From the NCBI GenBank assembly GCA_028095005.1, contig CM051462.1, positions 239,252,973 through 239,316,972 on the forward strand: DNA of 64,000 bases, written 5' to 3'. The translations under genes and the position numbers were made by a program. The DNA comes from Rhynchospora pubera (Eukaryota; Streptophyta; Magnoliopsida; Poales; Cyperaceae). The notes beneath the pieces are model-generated. The model ran no database searches and was not told the origin of the DNA. It was given only the letters and a program-made list of their open reading frames with translations. Positions 32,748-45,189 of the stretch are shown piece after piece (positions within the stretch are counted from its first letter, which is position 1; each line of letters opens with the position of its first letter).

Positions 32748-32947
32748 CTTCAATGATGCCAAGAAATCCTTTGCAGTTACTATTTCTCAGAGTGACCACT
32801 AATTTGTTTCCATTCAAAATATTTGGATCTGAATTTACATCTTCAACTGCAGCACTAATAGCCATTTTTGCGGCTTTTCCAATTGTAGAGTTGAATGCAA
32901 AAATAGCCCCAATGTTAACTGCATATGGTCTTACATTTTGGAAAGAC
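32748..32947 (-). pseudogene. Glutamate receptor-like (GLR) exon fragment
   Basis: One exon with AG/GT borders encodes RPYAVNIGAIFAFNSTIGKA ... AISAAVEDVNSDPNILNGNK ... NCKGFLGIIE. This is the beginning of the amino-terminal ligand-binding domain of plant glutamate receptor-like channels (clade-3 style VNIGAIF.FNSTIG). Neither a signal-peptide exon nor any of the later LIVBP, channel or transmembrane exons was found on either side. It is an orphan exon. Confidence 0.85.
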
Positions 32948-33116
32948 CTATTTTGGAATAGACAAAGATGAGGAGTAAGACTGAAGGAATCGCCAAATTA
33001 ATTTAAGAAATAAACCAAAAATGTTGCTCTAGCTCATATAGACCAACACAGGAACAAGTTAGATAATCGGAAAGGCTGTACTGCCTGTACATCTCTTTGT
33101 TTAGATAGAACTACTT

Positions 33117-33184
33117 ACAGGTTCAGTGCCATACAGCTCACCCACAAGTGGAGTTCCACTGAAATTGGGATCAAACAACTCCTG
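33117..33184 (-). pseudogene. Orphan exon of unknown gene
   Basis: On the minus strand a TTGCAG acceptor and a perfect GTAAGT donor bracket ELFDPNFSGTPLVGELYGTE. The strict consensus borders suggest a real former exon. I do not recognise the protein. A preceding open piece (SHKNYALEKMVA or LWKKWLQ, depending on frame) lies at 33185-33240. Confidence 0.4.
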
Positions 33185-33720
33185 CAACCATTTTTTCCAA
33201 AGCGTAGTTTTTATGAGCTTTGACCTTCTCCCCCGATTTCATTCTAACGGCTTGAGAAGGGATGCAAATCCGTTAAGCACGAAATTATAGAATTCAGGTT
33301 TCTGCACAAGGAGCACTCCTAAAAGGAGGAGAGGGTGAGGGAGGAGGTGTAGCAGAGGCAGAGGGAAAGGAGGAGCAGAATAGCAGATGGCCGATGACAA
33401 GGGAAGGAATGATATTTTTATTTATATTTTTTAAGAGGAATCGGGGAAGAAAGAAGGCAGTCGGGCAGGTGAATTGTAGCGATTTTCTTTCATCTGCGAG
33501 AACTACGTTGGATCATAATCCAACGGATGATATGAGAGGTCGGCACTCTGCGTACCTTTTAAAGGTTGGCAGAGGATACACTTCCATCCAGGTGTGTCAC
33601 TTTTTTTTTTGTTATATAAATTGAGCATGGAGCATGGTCATAATTCACTCTTGGAAACTGTTACTTTTGCAATTTTTTGCCCTGACTTTTATATTATAAT
33701 TTTATAGGCCTTAATATAAG

Positions 33721-33887
33721 CTGTGAAGCAAATGGAGTCTATGCACGTGGATTATAAGGAAGAGGCTGAGATTTCAAAAAAGTTCTTGGAAAATGAGGTG
33801 GCGTTTTTGAGAAACAAATTGTCTGAGCTGGAGGAGATCCACCAGTCGAAGTGTCAAGAAGCATCTGCAATTGAAACAATTGAACAG
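33721..33887 (+). pseudogene. Coiled-coil exon fragment, unidentified
   Basis: An exon-like segment with AG and CAG/GT borders encodes VKQMESMHVDYKEEAEISKK ... SELEEIHQSKCQEASAIE. It is strongly heptad-like, as in kinesin or other coiled-coil stalk regions. It does not match the visible KIN-4 exons. I cannot name the parent gene. Confidence 0.45.
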
Positions 33888-34239
33888 GTTTGCCTTCTAC
33901 TTTACCAAATTATTACTATTCTTTCTTGTTGGCTGTCAACATAGAAGTTGAATCGTAAAGTGTATTTAGTAAATAAAAAAATCCAGGCCCTATAAATCTA
34001 ATTCATGCAAGCAAATTTAGTAACTAAAATAAAAAAATTTCATGTTGTATAGACCTTCAAAAAAAAAAAAAGGAAAAAACGCAAATGACCCAGGGTCCAA
34101 ACAATCGTACCAGAACTGTACCAGATTCTGAATTGCCTTACTTACGACTGGTACAAGGCCTGTACAACTGCCAAAAGTGATTACATGATACATTCCAAGT
34201 ATTTATTCACTTCCAACAGAAATATATAGCAATGTATCA

Positions 34240-34520
34240 AGCAAGAGAGATTGGAATACCCTTACTAGAGAGATTACATAATTTCAATACTTTGAGGGAA
34301 AACATGCAATGGGCCCTCAAAGAGAGATTACATAATTTCTAAAAATTTGAGGGATTGGAATACCCTTACTGCAGAGATTACATAATTTCAAAAACTTTGA
34401 GGGCCCATTGTATCTTTTCAATCATAACTTTGAGGGATTGGAATACCCTTACTGCAGAGATTACATAATTTCAAAAACTTTGAGGGCCCATTGTATCTTT
34501 TCAATCATAACTTGTTCTGC
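34240..34520. repeat. Tandem repeat, unit about 84 bp
   Basis: The unit GGGATTGGAATACCCTTACT ... GAGGGCCCATTGTATC occurs twice almost perfectly (from about 34350 and 34434). Shorter, diverged pieces are at 34245 and 34320, one with the GGGCCCTC word. It lies in the presumed intron between the exon-like pieces at 33721 and 34660. Confidence 0.85.
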
Positions 34521-34659
34521 CTTTATGAAAAGCAAAGTATCATCCTCATATTGGAGCTAGATGATTTTTTTTGCCATTCTGAAGGGTGGGGCCTAATCCC
34601 TGAAAATGGCTATAATGTAGGCATTATAATTTCAAAACTTTGCTGTCTTTTTCACAGAC

Positions 34660-35009
34660 TGAGAACTCAAAGAAATCCTTGGAGGATGAGGAAGCTGCAT
34701 CAGCAATTCAGAAGTGGGAAATTTCAAAAGGAGAAAGGGTTTTCAAGGAGAATGTTAAGACGGGAGGCAGAAAGAGTTTTCAAGAAGAATGTTAAGGGAA
34801 TAGCAGCACGAAATGGGCTCGATTTGAAATTTTGTAAAGCGCGAGCATGTGAGGATCACATGAGCGCATTTGATGGGCCTTGCAGTAACTTCCGAAAGGT
34901 GCTTGGATGGCCGCCAGATGTTCCATTTGTCAATCCTCATGATCTCTCCAACAAATACAACATTGCATTTTTAGATTTTTACGAGCCTGGATGGAGTTTA
35001 TCATGTTGA
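34660..35009 (+). pseudogene. Exon-like reading frame of unknown family
   Basis: After a TTTTTCACAG acceptor two frames look coding in turn. First comes TENSKKSLEDEEAASAIQKW (34660-34770). Then, from about 34750 to 35009 in another frame, comes ERVFKKNVKGIAARNGLDLK ... FDGPCSNFRKVLGWPPDVPF with a TGA stop. The second piece has a conserved-looking Trp/Cys/Pro-rich composition, but I do not recognise it. The change of frame suggests a broken gene. Confidence 0.45.
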
Positions 35010-35469
35010 GTAGGTCAGGCTCAGGGAGTTACAGTCACATAGTCACAGGTGTGGGGACTGTGGGGTAACCTAAACTTTATACTGTTCGTTTGGCATTGAC
35101 AATATATTGTACAGTAAATTGATATAATACGGAAAATATCATAGTTGTAAAAGAAAATAATTTTCACTCTCTTTTTCCTACCCTTTTTATCACATACAAT
35201 TTGTTGGTCAACTCCTTGACAATTTTATCTAATCTGTGCACAACCGACAACAAATAGCCTTTAATTTAGGGGCAAAGTTAGTACCTAGGTTTCAAGCTAC
35301 ATGTTCTCAATAAAAAAATATGGATCATTATAAAACAATAATTGGTGTTTATTAAAATTTGTTTGCAATAAAATCTGACTTGAAGTGTGGTGGATTTTGT
35401 TTTACCTGAAAGATATCTAATGCCAATTCTAACTATACACGTGCATCTGGGCTAATCTAAATTGTCGGT

Positions 35470-38330
35470 ATAAATAAAATGAATCCACTACTGTTATTGT
35501 GTAAAACAAAACTTTATTTAATAAATTTACTGAAATTGAAAAAAAACAAAATGTACACCTGCAAGAATCATTATGCATAATTTTTTAATAGAGTTAATAA
35601 TAATCTTAGATTAATTTGAGTAAGTTAACAAAAGCTAATACAGTTATATATGGTCCACCAGCAAAGATACAACAACAATGCATATCATTTAACGGAACTT
35701 AATAGCATAATATAGCTCTAATTAAAAAAATAAGATTAGTCACGTTATGGCATAAGATAAATAGAAAAATATAAAACAAAAATTGAGCTTTGAAAGGCTA
35801 ATCAGTGTTTGAAGCTATGGAGGTAGAATATTATGGTTTCTTATTGCAATTTCTCAACCCAATTCGAGATCAAGAGGTTGCAGCCTTTGATTTTGCATCA
35901 ATTATCTCACTAAAAAAGTAATAAACCCAAAATACTTCAGTAAAGCAAATAACGTTAGATGATTAATCGAGCAAATAAAAAAATAGAAAAGGGTGGTAAA
36001 ATTTAATACCTAAAACAGATGCCCTTAATCTAAAGAAAAGAAATTTGGGAAGCTTCTTGTTGCGCTTGTACTCATGAATGAAAGTGAGACATTATATTAG
36101 TTTATGTCGGGGAGGGGGGCCGTGATTTTTTTAAACAAAAAAAAACCCAATTTTTTATTTTAAACACATGGACATGAATTTTATTTCAGTTTGAAGCATC
36201 ACAATCCATGTCCATGTGTTTATTTCAGTTTGAAGCATCACAATTTGTTGGGTGAAGCATTGAGGCAGAAGAGTGAGTTTTTGAGAATTTTGATTTTGCA
36301 TGTAAAGTTGGAGCTTGTTTGATGCCCAATCTAGATCAGTTGGAGCTTGTTTCATGTGTCCAAATCATCACAAGGTGCAAGCACAAGTCATTTCACATTT
36401 GTCACAATTTACAATTTTCATTTTTATGCAAATTTGCCACCATTTTTATGTAAGTTAGGTGAATCAAGCTTCAAGATTTGCATACCCTTTGAATTTATGT
36501 TATTCTCATGTGTTTTATTAATTTATACTTATACATTTTTTTTGTTATACTTAAATTCGTTTTTTGTTTTATTTGACACATACATGATCTAATTAACTCA
36601 CCTTCATCAAAATGCATATTAAGCTAAAGTTCAAAGACATACACATGTTTTATTTACTAGAAAAATTTTATAGTGGACAGCTTCATTATTATTTTTTTAT
36701 TATATATTTTCTTTTAAGAAAATCTTTTTTTTTTTTGTTTTACCGAGAGACCAGATGCAAACTGATGCAAATATGGTCTTTAAAACTCTTTTTTTTTATC
36801 TATATTTTTAGAAATACTCCGTCTCTTCCTTTGTAAAACATGTGTAACAATCTAAAATGTAAACAAATACAACCACATAAAATTGTTTGATGCAAACAAA
36901 AATATGACTCTCTAAATGCAAAATTTTTATGCAAATTCACTATTCCTAAATGCAAACCTGATGAACACCTATTTATATTGGGAATTTCTTTTTTTATAAT
37001 GAAGATATGAGCAACATTTTGAGGAGTTAAGCTATATGCATATTTCACAAAAATGTAAATCTAGTAATCTACCATTTGTTTTATGAAAATTACTAACATA
37101 TGAGAAGCCTCATTATTACATATTTTAAGATTCATTTTATTAGTCCCTGGAAATTAATGCCACATAAAAACTCTATTTTGTCACAAATTCATTTTGTTGA
37201 TTTAGCACTTTTTTAAGTCACTATTAATCAGGGGGTGGCATGCACAAACACCTTATTAAAGACACAATAGGCTATTTAATGCATTGACATTAACATTAGT
37301 AAATAATTTTCAAGCAGTTCACTCGTTTCTAGAACAAAGTAACAAACAATAGGCAGTTAGGCACCCATACAGAACAACTTTTTAGTTGTACAAATCTTGT
37401 ATACTGATGTCAGTAAAAACATGACGAGACCAATTCTCCATCCAAATTACTTTCTAAAGCATGCCTCGCAAATTTGCCCAAGTCTATATAATGACCATTT
37501 GTAAAATACATTTGCAATAGCTCATGCATTACTCTTACCATGTCCATACAAAATGAAACTAATCAAACCAGTCTTAAAAACTGATATTCAGAAATAGAGA
37601 TTACCCAAGTATCAGATTCTTAAACTGAAAAGCACTAAGAGAAACAAAATCAGAGAGTAAAAACACTCCAAAGAACCAGAAAGAAAAATGTCTACTTTCA
37701 GCGGTAGCGGCGGAGGGACAATGTCTGGTTCCTCTTCCAGGTGGCACGACGGGATGGCCTGGCCTTGTGGTGAGTGTGGCCCTTGCCACGCAGGCCACGG
37801 AATTTCTTGCCAGCAGAGGTGAGACCACGGAGTTCGCGGTGCTTGTGGACCCCCTTGCATATCCAGTTGGTCCTGGGGTCATTGCGTATTGCAGCATGGG
37901 CAGCATCGACAAGGATAACCTCAAAGTACTTGTAGGTTGAATCCTGCAGTCACAAGGAAAAAAAACGTGAGTACAAAAGAAACACCGATTAGAACTTGCT
38001 GAATTGATTGCATTAGATGGGACTTCAAGTATTGTAATAGGCAGGGTTTCACTAGCAGCAGCAATTTTTGACAAAGAACAACATAGATCCCCAAGGACTG
38101 TGCTAACATAATATGAACAACATAGAAAGAGAAAGTAAGCAACCTCATTGACCCAGTAACAACAACATAGATCCGCAAGGACTGTGGTAACAATATGAAC
38201 AAGTAACCAAGCGTTGTGGGTCAAGTGCTTGCTAATTATTAAATGTTTGCATATGACAGAGAGAATGGACTTGTTTGATTGGAGTAAAAAGTAGATAGAA
38301 AGTAAGCAACCTCATTGACCCAGTAAGAGT
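35470..38330. repeat. Right arm of the 2.86-kb inverted repeat
   Basis: Mirrors 1-2862. It includes the RPL15 last exon, the third intron and the end of exon 3, and the 3' flank at 35470-37697, in which I see no gene. On the right it continues without a break into the rest of RPL15. Confidence 0.95.
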
Positions 38331-38903
38331 TGAGAACACGAAGGCCGCCAAGCTTGCGTGCAGCTCTTTCCTCAGCAACAGACCTCTTGTTCCTCTGGAA
38401 CTTGAGCTGGGTGATACCCTGGTGCTTGGGCTTACCATAGACAATACCCTTGGGGACTGGCCTCTTCCTGCCACCACGTCTAACGCGCACACGATAGACG
38501 ACAAAGCCCTACAATACAAATACAAACATGCTTATCAATATCCATAGAATATAAATTGAATGTGCACAAATCATCAGTAAATTGAATGTGCACACATGAC
38601 AGAGACAGAACAGGAGAAAGAGCTTCTTATATAAAAATTACCTGCTTGGCCTTGTATCCAAGGCGGCGGGCCTTGTCAGGTCGTGTTGGCCTGGTGACGC
38701 GCACGATGGAAGGATGCTGCCGATACTCCCAGCACCTGACACGCTGGAGGAACCTCATCACATCCGACTGCTTCTTCCGCCATAGTTCCGACACGTATTT
38801 GTACGCACCTGCTCAAACAACACAATGAAACCAACTAAATTAGAAGGACAAGGCATTAGAAGGAGAAGATCGATAGAGAGATCCGGAGCTCAAGCTTACC
38901 CAT
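37698..38903 (-). CDS. RPL15: 60S ribosomal protein L15 (eL15), complete
   Basis: Four exons on the minus strand, 38900-38903, 38642-38808, 38311-38508 and 37698-37943, total 615 bp and encode 204 residues, the standard eL15 length. The protein starts MGAYKYVSELWRKKQSDVMR, contains RVRVRRGGRKRPVPKG and GKKFRGLRGKGHTHHKARPS, and ends TLSLRRYR. It is a basic RNA-binding structural protein of the cytosolic large subunit. The split start (ATGG in exon 1) is notable. The leader at 38904-38990 is pyrimidine-rich on the coding strand, as in many ribosomal protein genes. Intron 3 carries a 30-bp copy of the exon-3 end with its splice donor. Confidence 0.97.
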
Positions 38904-41148
38904 GGCTTTCTGCCTCTCCTCTCTTCTCCTCTCTCCGCTGGGACTGGGGAAGACGACACGGACGGCGCTCGGACTCGGAGAGAATGGGACTACTGGACTA
39001 GGGTTTTCCTCAATATGTTATATTATATATAGATCTTAATCGGATCTGGACCGTCCGATTTATAATATTATCTTGAGATTGGTAATTTGGTATATTAACA
39101 CCCACAACACCTCCCCTCACTGATTAGCTCTCAAGATAAATTAAAGAAATTGAACATATATTCTTTATAGCTCACATATAATAATTGTGTATCAAATTTT
39201 ATGCATTTTGAGACTCAATTGCCCATATCCATCATACAATTACAAAATTTTACAGTTGGTTTTCTCCTGCTTGATCAATTGCCAACTGAATCTCAAATTC
39301 TACAAAATGTTTACACGTCCTATCTAAACTACAAACACCATATCTACAATCTTACATTTCAAATTTTGACAACCATTTCGTCAAAATATTCCAATCCATA
39401 CATTTTGTTCACTATTATTGTTGCTAATACCGTAATTAAAGTTTTTATGATTAATCAATTGATAAGCGCAAAGATGCGAACAACTTCTATCTCTATTTGT
39501 CTATTTGTTTTGTGTTCTCTCTTTCTTTTTTTTATTTGGATTAACTGAGTTTACTCTAGTAGTCCGAGGCGAAAGAAAACTCAATGATAGGGGCAATTCA
39601 AAGTCAAGACTCAAGAGAGAGACAGACAGACAGATCCTCTAGACTGCTAAAAAAAAAGATCTAGAGTAGTCCACCTGGTCGTTTTTTTTAGCAGTCCAGA
39701 GGATCCGACCCCAAAGAGAGAGAGGCACAAAAAAAAAAGAAACGACGAGAGAGAGCTCGCGGAGAGACGAGACGGTGCGGATCGGAGCTTGGGATGCGAG
39801 GAGGAAAGTGTAGACTGGGGACTTGGGGCCAACTGGCCGAGTGCCCGAGTCTAACAAAAACGGACAGAGAGGAACTGAGCCGAATTTGTATCTTTTTTTC
39901 GGTAGTAACACTAACAGACCAACAGCCCGCAGGCAAAGTGGCAACTGGCAAACCTTCATGAGAAACTATTACAACTAGGCCTGTCAGTCAGTTTTGAGCC
40001 GTAAACGTTGCAATATATACTACCACGCGATGCCCTCGTATGTGGACAAATAAAGAAAAAAAAATAATTTTTGCCAATTAATAGATGGAAAACCAATCAA
40101 TAGTGTTGCTTCTACTGGCGATTGATATCCAACCGCAGAATAAACCAATCGAACAGTAGAAACCCCTGTTTGCACGCTAGACCTACTGTATTACACCTCT
40201 TCGCATGCGTGCGTTTATAAGTTGTATAGATATAGATTTTGTAAAAGCAGAACGGAACTCAAAATTCTTACGTTTACTAAACGAAATGTTAAACGGGACG
40301 CTAATTATTCACTGTGTACTAACAAGAAATTTTTTACATTTACTAAACGAAACGTTAAACTTAAAAGACCTTTAACGTGGTTGTTTTTCACGTTTGACAA
40401 GCCTAGTTACATTACATATATGAGCAAGGTTCCGGTGCCACACTTTAATTTTAAATTTTAAATTTTAAATTTTAAATTTTAAAATATAATCGTCCGATCT
40501 AAATCGTTGATCTTGTTCATTTTAACAACGGATGTGTTGTCATAAAATTTTATAATTTTTAAAGTTTATTTGATGATTGATCAAAAGGTCCAAAATGAAT
40601 GGATCAAAATAACAAAAATATATTAATTCTAATATGTCCATTTTTCAAAACAGACATGCCGAGTCTAATTCATTAAAATTTAATAATTTATATTTTTACA
40701 AAATATATTAAATTTAAAAACTAATTATTGTTTTATTTTATTTTTGAAATATTTTTTCTATTTTTTTAATATTTAATCAATATATTCTAATTTTGAATGT
40801 CCGACATTAACTAATGTCGGACTTTCAAAATCCGATATTATTATAATACTTGAAAATTTTCAATTAAATTAATAATATTTTAAAAATATAATGTTATATA
40901 ATAACATTAAAACAATTTTCGAGTGAGTTTGAGATAAATAATCACTACTAAGAAACTTGGCCGATTTTACATCATGAACATGAGTATATCAATTTCAAAT
41001 GAATCACGTGCAAGACACATTAGCACAGAAGTATGAAAATTAGAACAGTTAAGTATCCTATTGATTCTTGCATACTTTGCTAAGCTATCTGCTAAAATTA
41101 TCCTCCCTAGATAAGTATCCTATTGGTTCTTGCATACTTTGCTAAGCT
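38904..41148. other. Intergenic with hairpin and AT microsatellite
   Basis: No gene. A pair of inverted words, CAGATCCTCTAGACTGCTAA (39631) and TTAGCAGTCCAGAGGATC (39688), makes a 75-bp hairpin. At 40444-40486 TTTAAATT is repeated about five times. At 40798-40840 a short inverted word GTCCGACATTA/TAATGTCGGAC occurs. Confidence 0.6.
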
Positions 41149-41581
41149 CTATCTGCTAAAATAATTATCCTCCCTAGACAAATACATGATTTTCCATGCG
41201 GGATTGGATCTGAATAAAAATAAAACTTGCACAAAGATGCCAAACAGCCTCCAATATGTGCCATGTACCCCGATCTTGCCATTTATCACCTCACACAAAT
41301 GTAAACAGTCTCCATAAATAGACACTCCATCAGTGCCCTTTTCCTTATTGCTTTCACAGCTAGCATTAAACCATAGAGTTCCGAACCCAGTGGTGAGACA
41401 GCAGTGCCACTTTCCATCACATATTCCAGTTCCACGAGGCATTCACCATCTAACAACACAGAATGTTCAACGCCACTGTGGGAGCCATCTATGTAGCACC
41501 TGATCTGGTGGGCCCCAATCAAAACACCCTCCCTAATAGTCTCCTCATGCGTGCATACTGGCAAAATTGCTGAGAGAATAG

Positions 41582-42986
41582 CAGTTCTGTCAATATAATT
41601 AAAAACTCTTCTAACCTTTCTCCTTTTTGGAGCACCATTAGTAAAATTAAAAACTTAGTTAAAATAGGTTGTAGTAAGATCATTAAAATAGGTTGTAGTA
41701 AGATCATTGGTAATGGTGAAAATACTAATTTTTTGCATGATATATAGGTGGTTTGAAAATGAAACCATGGCTGACAAGTTTCCTAATTTGTTTTCCAAAG
41801 CCAAAAAAACCATTTTTCTATAGCTCAGATCTGGAGAAATGGTCAACCCAATTTTAGATTACGTAGAGGTGCTTCCATAGAACTTAGGGAAGAAAAACAT
41901 TATGCTTTAAGCTTACTGGCTGACATAGACTTTACAAATGAGCCTGATAGTGTTTTTTGGCACTGGGACAAATCAGGGATTTACACGGTGAAGTCTATGT
42001 ACACTTTTCTAAACAATGGTGGGATCAATTTTAATTTAGAGGATACTGTTTGGAGTTTAAAGATTCCACTTAAAAACAAATTGTTTATGTGGCTTGCTAC
42101 TAGATGCAAAATTCTAACTAGAGATATTTTAATTTCTAAAGGTTGGCAAGGTTCTTCGTGTTGCTCCTTTTGTAATCAAGATGAGTCAGTAGACCATATT
42201 TTTATACACTGCCCAATTTCTGTTAATTTTTGGAATACAATAGTTAGAGTATTTCCAAATGGACAGTTAATGGACCTCTCCAGCTTGAATAACCTTTGGA
42301 ATTCTTTCACCAGTTTTAATTATGCTCATAGTAAATTGCTTAAGTCACTCTGTGCTGCATGGATTTGGGTTTTATAGAAAGAAAGAAACAACAGAACTTT
42401 TGGTTGTGTTATCGGTCAGAGCTCTCTTTCTCTCATATTTTCAGCACTACATTTATTTTATCTTTAGACAGGTTCTTCTTCTGGCTTGGAGCATCACTTC
42501 ACTAGGAGGGAGATCATTCAAGGAAGAGGAATTAGCACTAGGGGTACTCACGCAAACCAGGGTGCCGGTGGAGCTTACGGTACCACTATGGGTCAGGGAA
42601 CTGGTACAGAAGGGGATGTGATGGTGGAGGATGAGGATTTGCCGGGGAACTAAATAGATGGCATAGTTCATAGGGGTCGTTTGGATTCATTGGGAATTTT
42701 GAGGAATTTCATCTTCCTACCATAAATTTATTATAAACAATTCAAACTCTTCACAAAATTACACACTTCCCAATAAATTTATTCCTAGGAATTGCAACTT
42801 CCCTAAATTCCCCAAATTCCTAAGCGATCCAAACTGTTCTTTCTACATTTTATCTCTTTCTTTTCTTTAGACTTTTCTTGTTTTGGATCACCTCTGTTGA
42901 TTAACGTTTGTAGACCTTTCTTCTGCATCAGTAAAGAATGCAGGCTACCTTTTTGCATCAGTAAAAAAAAAAAACAGTTCTGTCAA
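41582..42986 (+). mobile_element. 5'-truncated LINE with 12-bp target duplication
   Basis: The insertion is 41594-42974. It ends in a run of 12 A residues and is flanked by CAGTTCTGTCAA at 41582-41593 and 42975-42986. The coding part (41980-42375) is the RT zinc-binding domain: VWSLKIPLKNKLFMWLATRC, then SCCSFCNQDESVDHIFIHCP. Upstream, SPFWSTISKIKNLV is followed by stops and frame changes. A 24-bp unit is duplicated at 41659-41706. Most of ORF2 (endonuclease, RT) is missing, the usual result of incomplete target-primed copying. Confidence 0.9.
42673..42839. mobile_element. GTTTGGA-type MITE inside the LINE
   Basis: Imperfect inverted ends GTCGTTTGGATTCATTGGGA and, on the other strand, CAGTTTGGATCGCTTAGGAA. 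The interior ACACTTCCCAATAAATTTAT also occurs in the element at 54961-55150, so both belong to one family. Confidence 0.7.
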
Positions 42987-43200
42987 AGGAAAGGGCCATA
43001 GCACCTGAATAGCATAAATTTAGTCCCTCTTGCAATTCCTTCCAATATAGCTTCCAGTACGACCACAAGATGTTCAAAAAAGTAGTTAAACGGTGCTATG
43101 CAAGGAACCATGTACATAAACATAAACAAGTGACGAAGTACAAAATATTCTAAAATTACAATATTCTTATAGAATTTAATTATGGACTTATAAGACAATT

Positions 43201-44418
43201 GTAATAGCAGGATACGTGAATCAGATTGATCTAAAAAGTTTAAAGATTTTTAAACTTGGATTTATTATCGGTACCAGGGGCGGAGGGAATTACAAAAATA
43301 TTATTTTTGAGATAAATATGTACTTGTCATATAGTATTGTTGATCACATTACAAAAATAATGATTTATATTTAACTTATTATTAAGTATAAAATATTATT
43401 TTAATATTTAATTTTATAATTTTATAATGGTGCCCAGACTTAAAAATAACCTATATCCGCCATTAATATATGATATATTGACAGACAACTTGTTGATTTC
43501 AGAGCATGACGCAAAACCTAAGGATGTAATTTGCAATGCATGGTTAATACTAGCAAACGAGCCCACCCGATTGTGTGGGAATAAGAAAGGAAATTTGAGG
43601 CGATTTTATTAGATGACGACTTTGGTATGATGAGAGAGGGTTGATTTATTTTTTCTCTTTCCTTTACTATGCGCACAAATTAAGAAAGAATAGGAAAGGA
43701 AACAACCATCTACTTAGATGTTAACACGGTCTAAACGAAAGTTTTAAATCTTTTATCTCATTATTAAATCTATATCATTGATCTGATCAAATCGCAAAAA
43801 TGGACGGTCCATATTGCATTGGATAAAAAATTATTTGTTACTTTAGGTTCAAATTCTTATTTGGAGGAGCATGCTTTGATATTTTTTTGTCATAAATTAT
43901 ACGTCTTGCAGTTCATGTGAACTCGTTTTCTATTGAAACATGATATAGTCGATTGGCATTTGTATTGGACTCCTAGTTTTCTATTAAAATTGAATTAATA
44001 TTATTTAACAACAATTGATTATCAAATAATCTCTAGTTTGTAATAAAAAAATGATAAACAGTCTTGTCAATAATAGATAATAGTGTTATTATACAATGGT
44101 GATCATGACAAATATTTCATTTATAAATTTTGATAGACTTTTATTCAATATGATTGTTAAATTTGTCATTTAATAAGAAAATAAATTTACAAAAATGTTT
44201 GATATTCTTTGAATGTGAAATACGATTGTATCATGCACATTAATGATCTGAATAGGTTGTCTATCATTCCTTTTTCAATGTATTGCAAATAAAAACTCTG
44301 TCAAATGGAAGGTCTGTTGATTAGCAATCCAGTATTAACCGACGACCATTGGAACATTAATAACGGAGCTGATATACAAAATCCAATTCTTAAGTATCCA
44401 AGCATCCAACTTCATTCC
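43201..44418. other. AT-rich intergenic stretch
   Basis: No gene. GGGGCGGAGGGAATTAC (43275) and its approximate complement CCTATATCCGCCATTAAT (43450) may be ends of a small degraded TIR element. Confidence 0.4.
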
Positions 44419-45189
44419 AATGGATGAGTCTAGTTTTCGTTTGATGACATCATCAATCTGCCGCTGACTTAATCAATTTTCGTGCTGACGTCATAAAAAA
44501 AATTTGAAATTTTTTTCCAAGAACATTTTTTTGCGCGCTGACGTCACCAAATGGACGGAATTTTTTGTTCAATTAGATGCGTCAAGGAATCATTTAATTT
44601 GCGTTAAGTGTTCAGTTTGATGCAGTCGTAATATGAAATTTTATATTTTTGTGTTCAGTTAAACACGTTAAGGGTTGAATTTAAAGTGTTTATGTGTTCA
44701 GTTAGTTGCAGCAGAAATTTGATTTCATAGTTTTTTTGTTCAATTAAACTAGTTATGGAATAATTTAAAATTGTTTATGCGTTCAATTAGATGCATCCGT
44801 AATAATTTGAACACTGATCATTTATTAAGAATAATATCTATTATTTCAACAAACTGAACAATTCTATTAATAATACATTCATCAATAATAACACAAATCC
44901 TACACAGTTTTAACCACTGCAAGCTAACACAATTCAACAACTCCTCCTTCGATTTCTTCTGCACAACTCTTCTCGTCTTGTCCTGTAATTCCTACACAAA
45001 ACAAAACAAAATACAATTAATACAAATAAATAACAATTTAATACTAAATAATCATTTCAGGCAACTTTATGCAGAAACTGTTTCTAACAATGGAAAATAA
45101 GCTGATCCCTAATGTTAGTTAACCTAACATTTGCAGTATCTAATATATCATTTGTGCAAAGTAAGTAAACATTTGCACAAGTAATCTCC

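Larger units (their letters stand above)
41149..43200 (-). mobile_element. Old LINE RNase H remnant, interrupted
   Basis: The minus strand at 41290-41564 encodes RCYIDGSHSGVEHSVLLDGE ... SPLGSELYGLMLAVKAI, the RNase H-like (RVT_3) domain found at the end of plant LINE ORF2. The same strand resumes at 42987-43195 beyond a younger LINE insertion. The remnant has stops and no RT domain. Confidence 0.6.
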
